A stretch of DNA of 61,072 bases from assembly GCA_016210055.1 (NCBI GenBank), contig JACQUZ010000079.1, positions 1 to 61,072 of the forward strand, written 5' to 3'. Under the pieces are notes generated by a model, which saw only the letters and a program-made list of their open reading frames with translations, was not told the DNA's origin and did no database searches. Position numbers and translations under genes: made by a program. Position 1 is the stretch's first letter; every line of letters starts with the position of its first letter. Source of the DNA: Deltaproteobacteria bacterium (GTDB taxonomy: Bacteria > Myxococcota_A > Polyangia > Haliangiales > SHYZ01). Shown one piece after another: positions 1 to 8,225 of this stretch.

Positions 1-622
1 CGAGGATGTCACCGAGCACGCCGCACCCATCGATTGAAATCCCGGTTATGTCGACAGCTTCGACCTTGCCCAGCTTGATCTTCAATTCACCGGTAGCAGA
101 GTCGATGTCGAAGTTGATGTTGGCGATCGCCCGGCCGTTGTTCAAGCCAATGTCGAAGCTGCAGCCAGTATTGGTCTTACCGAGGAGGCCCCAGTCGAAC
201 TCGGCGTTGACCGGCAGCGTGGTATTCACATCGAACGTCGCGTCGATCTTGAAGTTCTGAGTGTCGGGAACCGACATCTCGAGGTTTTCGATCTTGATGT
301 TGATGCGGCAGCCTTCCTGGTCGCCCGCACACTGTTTTTCCCCGCACACGGAAACAGTGGCGTTGAGGATCTTCTTGCTTTGCTTTCCGAAACAGAAACC
401 TTGCGAAAGCGCGTCGTTAATGAGGCCGGGGACCAGGTCTTTGAGTTTCTTGAACCCGGCCGGCGTGATGCGGAGCTGAACCCCTCCCTCTACGGTTTGA
501 TCTTTCGGTACCGGCGCGGGCAATGGCTCCAGTGCCGAACATCCTCCTGAGCAGCCTCCGACAAGAGTGAGCAAGCAAAGAAAAGCTAGTCCTGCGCCCA
601 AACGAAATCCACCACGCTTCAT
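1..622 (-). CDS. Cys-containing lipoprotein, 3' part missing (runs off window)
   Basis: The minus strand is open from an ATG at 622 to the window edge, so the C-terminus is missing. About 207 residues are visible. The N-terminus is a lipoprotein signal: positive start, hydrophobic stretch, then the lipobox LVGGC, predicting a lipid-anchored envelope protein. The mature part has several cysteines (for example SVCGEKQC, DQEGCR, TGCSF) and alternating beta-type segments rich in Asn/Asp (IENLEMSVP, ANINFDID). I do not recognise the family. A repeated beta-sandwich or lipid-binding-like fold is only a guess. It reads away from the tRNA genes that follow on the other strand. Confidence 0.75.
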   Translation of the reverse strand, partial: MKRGGFRLGAGLAFLCLLTLVGGCSGGCSALEPLPAPVPKDQTVEGGVQLRITPAGFKKLKDLVPGLINDALSQGFCFGKQSKKILNATVSVCGEKQCAGDQEGCRINIKIENLEMSVPDTQNFKIDATFDVNTTLPVNAEFDWGLLGKTNTGCSFDIGLNNGRAIANINFDIDSATGELKIKLGKVEAVDITGISIDGCGVLGDIL

Positions 623-754
623 GGGCCCTCCCGTCCAAGAAAAGCAAGCGAAACGTACCAAAGAAGGCCATCGCAAGTCGAGCGCTCCTTCTTTTTCTTG
701 TGCGGTGGCCGACCGGTTGTTAGAACATCTTATCCTGGGAACCGGCAGAAGTTC

Positions 755-783
755 TTGACAAGGACGCTTGTTCCAGATAGAAA
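755..783 (+). promoter_or_regulatory. sigma70-type promoter of the tRNA-Arg/tRNA-Lys unit
   Basis: A perfect -35 hexamer TTGACA (755-760) is followed after 17 bases by TAGAAA (778-783), a 4/6 match to the -10 consensus. It lies 15 bases before the first tRNA, as expected for a stable-RNA promoter. Based on sequence match only. Confidence 0.5.
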
Positions 784-798
784 CCCACCCCGAATTGG

Positions 799-872
799 GC
801 GCCCGTAGCTCAGTTGGATAGAGCGTCGGACTTCGAATCCGCAGGCCGGGCGTTCGAGTCGCCCCGGGCGCA
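799..872 (+). tRNA. tRNA-Arg (anticodon TCG)
   Basis: A 74-base cloverleaf: the acceptor arm GCGCCCG pairs with CGGGCGC, the D-arm core is GCTC...GAGC, the anticodon loop is CTTCGAA (TCG), and the T-loop is TTCGAGT. The CCA end is not encoded. The outermost anticodon-stem pair is a T/C mismatch. It reads CGA codons and is co-transcribed with tRNA-Lys 34 bases downstream. Confidence 0.95.
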
Positions 873-906
873 CAGGGTTGGGAATGCAGGGATTGAAAAG
901 AAGAAC

Positions 907-979
907 GGGCCCATAGCTCAATTGGCAGAGCAGCGGACTCTTAATCCGTTGGTTGAAGGTTCGACTCCTTCTGGGCTCA
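907..979 (+). tRNA. tRNA-Lys (anticodon CTT)
   Basis: A 73-base cloverleaf with the acceptor arm GGGCCCA paired to TGGGCTC (one G-T wobble), anticodon loop CTCTTAA (CTT) and T-loop TTCGACT. No encoded CCA. It is the second gene of a two-tRNA unit that ends in a strong terminator. Confidence 0.95.
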
Positions 980-983
980 CAAG

Positions 984-1022
984 AACGCGGGATCGGGTAC
1001 TCCGAATCCCGCGTTTTTTTTT
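984..1022 (+). terminator. Rho-independent terminator after tRNA-Lys
   Basis: An AACGCGGGAT / ATCCCGCGTT stem encloses a 12-base loop, followed by an unbroken run of T residues. It starts 5 bases after tRNA-Lys and ends the tRNA transcript just before the convergent response-regulator gene. Confidence 0.9.
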
Positions 1023-1028
1023 GCCCGC

Positions 1029-2192
1029 CTAGTCTCCGGTAGGGTCAGCGTCCGACTTGTCGAGTGGGAGCTTAATCGTTACGCGGGTTCCCAGGCCGGG
1101 GGCGCTGTCCATGAAAATCGTCCCGCCGAGGCCAGTCACTATGGTGTGGCACATGGGCAAGCCCAGGCCGATGGCACGCCAGTCCTTCTTCACCGTGAAA
1201 AAGGGCTCAAAGCACTTGTCGCGCACCGCGTCATCCATGCCGTGCCCATCGTCATCGACGGTGACCACCGCGCTATCCCCGTCCAGGAAGGTCCGAACCG
1301 TGATTCGCCCTCCCTCGTTCAAGGCACGGCTCGCATTGGTGATGAGCTCCGTCACGACAGGAGCCATGCGAGCGACCCCGCGCACGGGAGGAGAGGAAGA
1401 CAGCTCGTAGTCGAGTCGAATCCGCTTGACCGCGAGGGAGTCGATGGCTGGGAGCACGGCAGCTCGTACGATTTCGTCAAGGGATCCGGCTGCATCGGTC
1501 TCAATGTCCGCCCCCAGGCGGCGCATTCGGTCTACAATCCGCGCGACCCTCCGAAGGCTTTCGAGGACCGCGTCGAGGGCTTCGTCCTGTTCCTGTTCCG
1601 ACCCGTGGCAGGAGCGGAGGAACTCGACATCGGCCAGGGCGGCCGCGAGAGGATTGTTCAGCTCGTGCGCCAGGCCGCGCGCCATGGTCGCCAGGCCAGA
1701 GAGCTTGCGCGCCTCGAGGGCCTGCGCCTGGGCTGCTTGAAGTGCGCGGAGCGCCTCGGCCCGTTGTTCGGCGACCTTTCGTTCCTCGAGCTGTGCCCTG
1801 TAGGCCCGGACTGCGATTCCGACGCGCGATGTCAAAATTCGGGGATGGACCGGCTTGGTGACGTAGTCGGCCCCGCCCATCTCGAAGCCTCGGATGACGT
1901 CTGTGTCGTCTCCATAGGCTGCGGTCATGAAGATGATGGGGACCGGCTGGGTCTGGGGATCGGCCTTGAGGATCCGGCACACGGTCCAGCCGTCGAGATC
2001 GGGCATCTGGATATCCAAGAGGATCGCGTCCCGGGCGCGCATCTTTGCGGCGGCAATCGCTTGGGCCCCGTTGGCCGCCCGCGTCACGGTGTACCCGGCT
2101 TCGGAAAGGATGGCCTCTGCGACGTCGAGATTAAGCGCGACGTCGTCAACGACCAGCACGTTACCCCGCGATTGCGAGACCATTCGCCTCAT
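1029..2192 (-). CDS. response regulator with C-terminal histidine kinase (REC-HisKA-HATPase)
   Basis: Soluble signalling protein of about 387 aa. An N-terminal receiver domain shows the acidic pair in VLVVDD, the phospho-acceptor Asp in LLDIQMPD and the conserved Lys in VTKP. A coiled linker (ERKVAEQRAEALRALQ) follows, then a kinase core: H-box HELNNP, N-box TELITNASRAL, G1 DDDGHGMDD, G2 IGLGLPM. Such REC-kinases receive phosphate from, or sense together with, a partner kinase; the partner here is probably the gene immediately upstream. I chose the Met at 2192, just before the receiver domain; an earlier start at 2291 is open but would overlap the upstream gene by 131 bases. The chosen start still overlaps it by 32 bases, suggesting translational coupling. 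Confidence 0.85.
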   Translation of the reverse strand: MRRMVSQSRGNVLVVDDVALNLDVAEAILSEAGYTVTRAANGAQAIAAAKMRARDAILLDIQMPDLDGWTVCRILKADPQTQPVPIIFMTAAYGDDTDVIRGFEMGGADYVTKPVHPRILTSRVGIAVRAYRAQLEERKVAEQRAEALRALQAAQAQALEARKLSGLATMARGLAHELNNPLAAALADVEFLRSCHGSEQEQDEALDAVLESLRRVARIVDRMRRLGADIETDAAGSLDEIVRAAVLPAIDSLAVKRIRLDYELSSSPPVRGVARMAPVVTELITNASRALNEGGRITVRTFLDGDSAVVTVDDDGHGMDDAVRDKCFEPFFTVKKDWRAIGLGLPMCHTIVTGLGGTIFMDSAPGLGTRVTIKLPLDKSDADPTGD

Positions 2193-4245
2193 TCCCTCTC
2201 GGCCCATGCGCCCGTCCTGCGTCGTCTCCGGGCGATATTGGACTTGCTCGTCTTCGGAAGGGGAGGGTAAGGGTAAATGTCGCTCCCTCACCTAGTGAGC
2301 TTGCCACCGCAAGATCCCCGCCGAGAAGTTGGGCTAGCTCGCGAGAGATTGCCAGGCCCAGCCCGGCCCCTTGGGCACGCCGGGTATCCGACCCGTCGGC
2401 TTGGCGGAACTTCTCAAAAATCGTGCCGTGGTACGCAGGATCGATCCCTGGTCCCGTATCCCTCAGGGAAATGGCGAGGTGCTCCCCGCGTTCCATGACC
2501 GAAAAGACGATTTCTCCCTGTTCGGTGAATTTGGCCGCGTTCCCCACCAGGTTCAAGAGTATCTGTTTTACGCGCGTCGGGTCGGTCTCAATTTGGGTCT
2601 GCGCGTCGTTGGGCACTTCCGCACGAACCTCGACCGGCCGATCCTTGAGGGCTCCAAGAGCACTCCGGACCGCCAACGCGATGATCTCCCTCATGTCGAC
2701 GGTGGTAAACGTCACCGTCAGCTCGCCGGCCTCGATTCGAGCTAGATCGATGAGGTTGTTGACCAGCGTGAGGAGGTGGCTTCCGGCTTCTCGGATGCTC
2801 AGGACGGACTGCTTCGCCCGCTCGTCAAGGCGGGTGTGGCCGAGGAGCTCCGCGTGGCCCAAGATCGCGTGCAGGGGGGTCCGCAATTCATGAGTCGTGT
2901 TGGCGAGGAACTCGCTCTTGGTGCGCGATGCCCTGACGACCTCGGCATGAAGGCGACACGCCTCGAGAGCCGTCGACAGGTGCGATGCGACGTTTTGGAC
3001 GAAAGCAGACTCCTCGGGAAGTAGCCGGCGACTGTCAGGGCTAAAGTCGACCACGATTCGTCCGTGCCGTTGCTCGTGGAGCGGAAAAACGACCATGTAG
3101 CCCTCGATGTTGGCGGTGTCGATGGTCGGGCCACCGATCGATATGGAGCACCGTCTTGCACCGAGGCTCTTGCGAACCTCATCCCGTACCCGCTCTAGCA
3201 CCGTGCTCGCGTCGAGGGACGTGGCCGTCACGCGTGCGACCTGCGCGAGGCGCTCTTCGAAGTACGCCTGCCTCTGGATCCTTTCCCGCGCGAGGGCTCC
3301 GAGAAGGGCAGTGAGGAGTGCCGGACATAGGGCAGAGACACGCCTCATGTCTTCCGACCGCGAATCGCTTGCGATGCCGAGGAACGCGATCGGCGAACCC
3401 TCACGCCCAAGCGGCAGCATGTCGTGGGTCTTCTCATGGGCAAGCGCAATGCCGACCACCTCGGTGAGAGGGCGTCCGGAGCCCAACGCGTGGCGACTTC
3501 TCACGAGCGCGTCCTCCGGGACTCCTGCCGACGCCAGGCCATCCGACCAGGCCAAGAGAAGCGTGCGACCGTCGGTGAACCGCTGGATCGCGAGAAGCGC
3601 ACGATTGGTGCGCTCTTCGACCGATCCGTCGACTTCTGCCAGAGCAAGCAAGATCTCGTCACGAATGGAAAGCTCACCTGTCCTTCGACCGAGCTCGGAA
3701 ACGGCTTCCCAAAGGGCGTCCTGGACCACAGCGGCCTGGCGCCGAGTGGCGGCCACCGCTGCAGCCAAGGAAGTGAGGACAAGGAGGAATGCGAGCGCGT
3801 GGAGCTTGCCAATCCCGGCCGCGACTGCCTCGTGTGATGAGAATAGGATGGGAATGCCCAGCCCGGCCACGAGCAGGGCGTCGGTCACTTGCGTCGAGGA
3901 GAGGAGGGGAGGCAGGAGCACAACGAGCATGAGGAAGAGCCAAGGTAAGACGAACCCATGGCGCGCAGCTGGGACCACGGCAGCGACGGTGATCAAGGCG
4001 AGGAGGACACGAAGCGCAACCCGATGGACGCCCGCACGCGCCCCCTTGAGCAGGACGCCGAGCACAGCCAGGCAGGGAGCGCATCCGACGCTGAGCCAGA
4101 AATGCCAGTCAAATTGCTCTCCTTGCGCGATTCGGACCGCCTGAATGACAACAAGGCTTGCAGCGGCAAAAGGCGCAAGAAAACCGAGGCTCTGCCTAGA
4201 TGCAGAGGTGTTGGACTGGAGTGCGTCGCCCTGCGCGCTCACCAA
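2161..4245 (-). CDS. membrane hybrid-partner sensor histidine kinase with GAF-like domains
   Basis: 694-aa sensor kinase. The first ~170 residues contain about six hydrophobic segments, giving an integral membrane input module. Residues ~195-420 look like two GAF-type sensory domains. A HisKA dimerisation domain follows with the H-box HELRTPLHAILGHAELL. The ATPase domain has N-box LLNLVGNAAKFT, G1 DTGPGIDP and G2 GAGLGLAIS, so catalysis should be intact. It overlaps the downstream response-regulator kinase, so the two probably form one phosphorelay. The signal is unknown. The C-terminal ~35 residues after the kinase fold (Arg/Gly/Pro-rich) are probably disordered and arise in the overlap region. 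Confidence 0.9.
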   Translation of the reverse strand: MVSAQGDALQSNTSASRQSLGFLAPFAAASLVVIQAVRIAQGEQFDWHFWLSVGCAPCLAVLGVLLKGARAGVHRVALRVLLALITVAAVVPAARHGFVLPWLFLMLVVLLPPLLSSTQVTDALLVAGLGIPILFSSHEAVAAGIGKLHALAFLLVLTSLAAAVAATRRQAAVVQDALWEAVSELGRRTGELSIRDEILLALAEVDGSVEERTNRALLAIQRFTDGRTLLLAWSDGLASAGVPEDALVRSRHALGSGRPLTEVVGIALAHEKTHDMLPLGREGSPIAFLGIASDSRSEDMRRVSALCPALLTALLGALARERIQRQAYFEERLAQVARVTATSLDASTVLERVRDEVRKSLGARRCSISIGGPTIDTANIEGYMVVFPLHEQRHGRIVVDFSPDSRRLLPEESAFVQNVASHLSTALEACRLHAEVVRASRTKSEFLANTTHELRTPLHAILGHAELLGHTRLDERAKQSVLSIREAGSHLLTLVNNLIDLARIEAGELTVTFTTVDMREIIALAVRSALGALKDRPVEVRAEVPNDAQTQIETDPTRVKQILLNLVGNAAKFTEQGEIVFSVMERGEHLAISLRDTGPGIDPAYHGTIFEKFRQADGSDTRRAQGAGLGLAISRELAQLLGGDLAVASSLGEGATFTLTLPFRRRASPISPGDDAGRAHGPRGNEANGLAIAG

Positions 4246-4340
4246 CGACTACAATCGGCGGGTTGCCGGCTATCTTGAGACGTAGGGCAAGGTGAACCCT
4301 TTGCCAGCCCAGGGTGATGCTAGTATAGTTCGCGACCTTT

Positions 4341-4426
4341 GCGAGAGTGGCGGAATGGCAGACGTCGGAGACTTAGAATCTCCTGTCCGAAAGGGCGTGA
4401 GGGTTCGAATCCCTCCTCTCGCACCA
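4341..4426 (+). tRNA. tRNA-Leu (anticodon TAG)
   Basis: 86 bases including an encoded CCA. The acceptor arm GCGAGAG pairs with CTCTCGC, the anticodon is TAG in the loop of the GGAGA/TCTCC stem, a long variable arm (TGTCCGAAAGGGCG) is typical of class II tRNAs, and the T-loop is TTCGAAT. It is the only tRNA in the window with an encoded CCA end. Confidence 0.95.
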
Positions 4427-4643
4427 TCTTGATATCCCTCGCGATTGGCTACCAGGTGGGCCAGATCCGGTGTTCCTCGGTGACGAGCGCCATGGGACCG
4501 GCGAGGCGCTCCATCTAGTCGCCGAGCGCAACTCCGACCTGACAACACGGTGTCGGAAATAAGCCGACATGGGCTCGAGTTACAGCGGTGGCAAGTGACG
4601 GCTTGACGTCTTTGCGTGAACACGGCATTTTTCTGAACCGCCC

Positions 4644-5591
4644 ATGATACAAGTTAGCGATCTCGCAAAGTATTTTGATGGCCGACGGGCCCTAGGCCCG
4701 GTTTCCTTCGACATTGCGGCCGGCGAAACGGTGGGGTTCTTGGGGCTCAATGGGGCCGGAAAAACCACCGTGCTAAGAATTCTCGCCTGTGACCTTCGTC
4801 CATCCGGCGGCTCGCTCGTAATCGGCGGAGTGGATGCTGTCGAGAACCCGCACGAAGTCCGAAAGCAGGTGGGGTTCGTCCCCGAGAACCCGCCGGTCTA
4901 CTCGGACATGACCGTTGGGGACTACCTTCGCTTTGCCGGGCGACTTCGCGGCATGAGCGCACAGGACGTGGAAAAGCGGCTGCCCGAAGTGTCCGCGACT
5001 ACCCACCTCGAGGACGCGCACGACGAGCTTTGCCGCAATCTGTCTCACGGGTTTCGGCAGCGAGTCGGCGTAGCCCAGGCCATCATGCACCGCCCAAAGC
5101 TCCTGATCTTCGACGAGCCCACGCGCGGGCTCGATCCGGTGCAAATCGTCGAGGTGCGGGCGATGATCCGGAATCTCAAGCAGGCCCACACGGTGCTCAT
5201 CTCGAGCCACATTCTTCCTGAGATCAGCGAGACCTGTGACCGGTTGCTCGTGCTCGGGGAGGGGACCATCGTCGCCTCGGGCACCGAGTCGCAGCTCTCC
5301 ACGGACCTGGCATCGGCCAGGCGCTCGATCGTGGGGGTTAGGACCGACAGGGGGACGGACGATGTCGTCCGCTGCATCCGCGACGTTTCGTCAGTCACCG
5401 AGGTGGGCCTCGCCGGGGAAGAAGACGGAGCGCTCCTTTTCCAGGTGGTGATGAGCAAGGACGCGCGCGCGGAGGTGTGCCGCGCCTTGGTCACCGCAGG
5501 ACACGACGTGGTCAAGCTCGACCGGGCACAGCACAAGCTCGAGAGCATCTTCCTGAAGCTCGTGAAGGGAGGGGACGTTGCGCGCCATTAG
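4644..5591 (+). CDS. ABC transporter ATP-binding protein (GldA-like)
   Basis: 315-aa cytoplasmic ATPase that starts a four-gene overlapping operon. Walker A is GLNGAGKTT, Walker B is LLIFDEPTRGLD, and the switch His lies in ISSHILPEI. The signature motif is LSHGFRQR rather than the usual LSGGQ, a variant seen in Gld-type transporters. About 90 residues follow the ATPase core. The family resembles GldA of gliding bacteria and related ABC-2 exporters. The next genes encode the permease and a GldG-like auxiliary protein, supporting one complex. Whether it serves motility or only envelope export cannot be told from sequence. Confidence 0.88.
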   Translation: MIQVSDLAKYFDGRRALGPVSFDIAAGETVGFLGLNGAGKTTVLRILACDLRPSGGSLVIGGVDAVENPHEVRKQVGFVPENPPVYSDMTVGDYLRFAGRLRGMSAQDVEKRLPEVSATTHLEDAHDELCRNLSHGFRQRVGVAQAIMHRPKLLIFDEPTRGLDPVQIVEVRAMIRNLKQAHTVLISSHILPEISETCDRLLVLGEGTIVASGTESQLSTDLASARRSIVGVRTDRGTDDVVRCIRDVSSVTEVGLAGEEDGALLFQVVMSKDARAEVCRALVTAGHDVVKLDRAQHKLESIFLKLVKGGDVARH

Positions 5592-6303
5592 CATCATCTT
5601 CAGGCGGGAGCTCGGGGCCTACCTGCGTTCCCCCATCGGGTACATCGTCGCGGCCATCGTGCTCCTCATCGATGGCATCCTGTTCCAGGCGCGGGCACTC
5701 GGTGCGGACAAGCGCCTTTCGGCCGACGTGCTGAGCGAGTTCTTCCACTTGGCAAGCGGCACGACCATGATCGCAGCCGTCATCCTGTCGGTCCGCTTGG
5801 TCGCGGAGGAGCGGCAAAACGGGACGCTGGTGCTCCTCAACACGTCGCCGGTCAGGGACGCCGAAATCGTCGTCGGCAAGTACCTCGCGGCGCTCGTGTT
5901 TCTCGCAGGGATGACCGTTCTTTCGATCTACATGCCGCTTCTCGTCATGGTGCGCGGCAAGATCTCGGCGGGTCAGATCGTCATCGGGTACTCGGGGCTC
6001 ATGCTGATCGGCTCGGCAGCATTGGCCATGGGGGTGTTCGCCTCGTCGCTGACGCGCCACCAGCTCCTGGCCGCGGCACTTGGGGCCGCCCTCGTCGGTG
6101 GCAGCCTGCTCATGTATTACCTGTCCAAGAGGCTGGATGCGCCCCTCAAGAACGTGTTTTCGTCCCTCGACCTCTACGCAAGCCATTTCGTGCCGTTTCG
6201 AAACGGAGTCCTCCACTTGAAACACGTGGTGTTCTACCTGGCCACCACGTACTTCTTCCTGCTTCTTTCGACCAAGACCATGGAGGCCAAGAGATGGCAA
6301 TGA
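5578..6303 (+). CDS. ABC-2 type permease (GldF-like)
   Basis: 241-aa membrane protein with about six hydrophobic segments, including YIVAAIVLLIDGILF near the N-terminus and VFYLATTYFFLLLS at the C-terminus. The cytoplasmic stretch VRLVAEERQNGTLVLL is the characteristic coupling segment of ABC-2 permeases (EExxGT type). The start is a TTG at 5578 inside the end of the ATPase gene (14-base overlap), which couples its translation. It would form the channel for the preceding ATPase. Confidence 0.87.
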   Translation: MRAISIIFRRELGAYLRSPIGYIVAAIVLLIDGILFQARALGADKRLSADVLSEFFHLASGTTMIAAVILSVRLVAEERQNGTLVLLNTSPVRDAEIVVGKYLAALVFLAGMTVLSIYMPLLVMVRGKISAGQIVIGYSGLMLIGSAALAMGVFASSLTRHQLLAAALGAALVGGSLLMYYLSKRLDAPLKNVFSSLDLYASHFVPFRNGVLHLKHVVFYLATTYFFLLLSTKTMEAKRWQ

Positions 6304-8225
6304 GCAGGCAAGCACCCGGCTGGATCACCTGGGCGCTCGCCGCAGGGCTGATCCTTCTTTTTCTGGGCGAGCGGGTCCTCGGGCATCTCCCCACGGCACG
6401 TCTATCGTTTTCCATTGCGGGCGCATGGCTCGTGGTCATGGCCACCGCGTGGCGGGCAGTGTCGTTCGCCAGCTCCCATGGCGCCGGGCGCCGCGTGGAA
6501 CGCATCTTGTTGCTCGGCTCGGTCGGGTGCGTGGCGGCCCTGCTCTTGTACCTCGTGAGCAGTGACGATGGAATGCGGTGGCTCAGCTTCACGTTCTCCG
6601 AGGCCAAGACACGAGAACGGTGGCAGGGGGTGCTCGCGGTTCTATGGCCGATTCTCCTCGCGTGCTCACTCTCGCCGCTCGTGTTCGCAAAGTGGGCATT
6701 GGGCGCCGCCCGAGGAGGCGAGGTCGAGGCATTCCGCGTCTCGGAGGCCACGAGCAGCGCCCTCACGGTGGCCCTCGCCGGCTCCATGTTGTTCGTTTTG
6801 AACTATGTGGCGTCCGAGCGGGATCACAAGGTCGACCTCAGCTACTTCCGCACCTCGATGCCGGGCAGCGCCACGCGCAACATGGTGGCGAGCCTCAAGG
6901 AGCCGCTCAAGGTCCTGGTGTTCTTCCCCGAGGTGAACGAGGTGAAGGACGAGGTCAAGAGCTACTTCAACGAGCTCGCCAAGCATGCCGGTCGGGTGCA
7001 GCTCGAAAGCCATGACCGCATGGTGTCGGCGAAACTGGCCAAGGAGTACCGGGTCTCGAAAGACGGCACGGTAGTCTTGGTCAACGGCACGCAAAGCGAA
7101 TCCATCTCCCTTTCCACCGAGATCCAGGAGGCGCGCCGAAGCCTGCGAACCTTTGATGAGCAAGTCCAAAAGGCGTTCATGAAGGTCGCGCGCGGGAGCC
7201 GAGTCGCGTACCTAACGGTCGGGCACGGCGAGCTCAACGACCCCGGCTCCGAGGGAATTGGGGCAGAGGGGCTCCTCGCTGGCGCCTCAGCGATTCGGCA
7301 GATCCTCGGCGTGTTGAACTACAAGGTGAATGACCTGGGCCTCAAAGAAGGACTTGGCCAGGACGTGCCGGAGGACGCGGCGATAGTCCTTGCTTTGGGT
7401 CCCAAGAAGCCATTCCTCGACGAGGAGCTGCGAGCGTTGGATCGCTACCTCCAACGCGGTGGGTCGCTGTTCATGGCGCTGGATCCAGCCGGCGAAGCAG
7501 CGCTCGGACCGCTCGAGGCGCGGTTGGGCGTGCGGTTCGATCGCACGCCCCTCGAAAACGACGAGGCGTTCATCGTGCGGAGGAACAACCCGTCGGACCA
7601 TCGATTGATCATCACGGATCAATTCTCCGCGCACGCGTCGGTGACGACGCTCTCCAGGAGCCGAGTGGGCGCTGGAATCCTGCTCGTCGGAAGCGGTTCC
7701 ATTGCCGATGCGCCCGCAGTTGCCGAAGGCGAAGCCATGCCAAAGCGAACCCACGTGGTCCGATCGCTGTCATCCACGTATGCGGACAAGAACGACAACA
7801 ACGCGTTCGACCCGGACGAGAAACGTGAGTCCTACAACCTCGTGACCGCCATTGAGGGGGCGGCACCCGCGCAGCCAGTCACTGCCCAAGCTGCCGCCGG
7901 AAAGGGCGGGGCGAAGGAAGACGGGAAGGACAAGCGGGGCAAGGCAATGAGGGCCCTGGTCCTGGCGGATGCCGAGATGCTTTCGGATTCGGTGCTCATG
8001 CAAGTGGGACTGAACGCGGCTCTCTTCCACGACGGGGTGAAATGGCTCGGGGGCGAGGAGCAATTCACGGGCGAAACCAAGTCGGAGAAAGACGTCGCCA
8101 TCGAGCACACCAAGAGCCAAGACGTGGCCTGGTTCTACGGCACCATCATCTGCGCTCCGCTGGTCGTCTTGACAGGGGGGCTGCTTTCGGTCGTGCGTCG
8201 TCGGCGCACGCGGAGGAGATCATGA
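6294..8225 (+). CDS. GldG-like ABC transporter auxiliary protein
   Basis: 643 aa. The N-terminus has several membrane segments (TWALAAGLILLFLGER, WLVVMATAWRAVSFA, IGCVAALLLYLV-like). A large extracytoplasmic domain follows with the features of the ABC-transporter auxiliary family (VLVFFPEVNEVKD; VAYLTVGHGELND; LFMALDPAGEAALGP), and a last anchor ends in a basic Arg-rich tail. It overlaps the permease by 10 bases and the next gene by 4. In gliding bacteroidetes the equivalent GldG works with GldA and GldF. A disordered Lys/Gly/Asp-rich insertion (GKGGAKEDGKDKRGK) lies near the C-terminus. Confidence 0.85.
   Translation: MAMSRQAPGWITWALAAGLILLFLGERVLGHLPTARLSFSIAGAWLVVMATAWRAVSFASSHGAGRRVERILLLGSVGCVAALLLYLVSSDDGMRWLSFTFSEAKTRERWQGVLAVLWPILLACSLSPLVFAKWALGAARGGEVEAFRVSEATSSALTVALAGSMLFVLNYVASERDHKVDLSYFRTSMPGSATRNMVASLKEPLKVLVFFPEVNEVKDEVKSYFNELAKHAGRVQLESHDRMVSAKLAKEYRVSKDGTVVLVNGTQSESISLSTEIQEARRSLRTFDEQVQKAFMKVARGSRVAYLTVGHGELNDPGSEGIGAEGLLAGASAIRQILGVLNYKVNDLGLKEGLGQDVPEDAAIVLALGPKKPFLDEELRALDRYLQRGGSLFMALDPAGEAALGPLEARLGVRFDRTPLENDEAFIVRRNNPSDHRLIITDQFSAHASVTTLSRSRVGAGILLVGSGSIADAPAVAEGEAMPKRTHVVRSLSSTYADKNDNNAFDPDEKRESYNLVTAIEGAAPAQPVTAQAAAGKGGAKEDGKDKRGKAMRALVLADAEMLSDSVLMQVGLNAALFHDGVKWLGGEEQFTGETKSEKDVAIEHTKSQDVAWFYGTIICAPLVVLTGGLLSVVRRRRTRRRS

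Noticed and set aside
4270..4623. Minus-strand frame over tRNA-Leu (GGIRTLTPFRTGDSKSP)
   Set aside because: Antisense of the tRNA; no homologous protein and no start signal.
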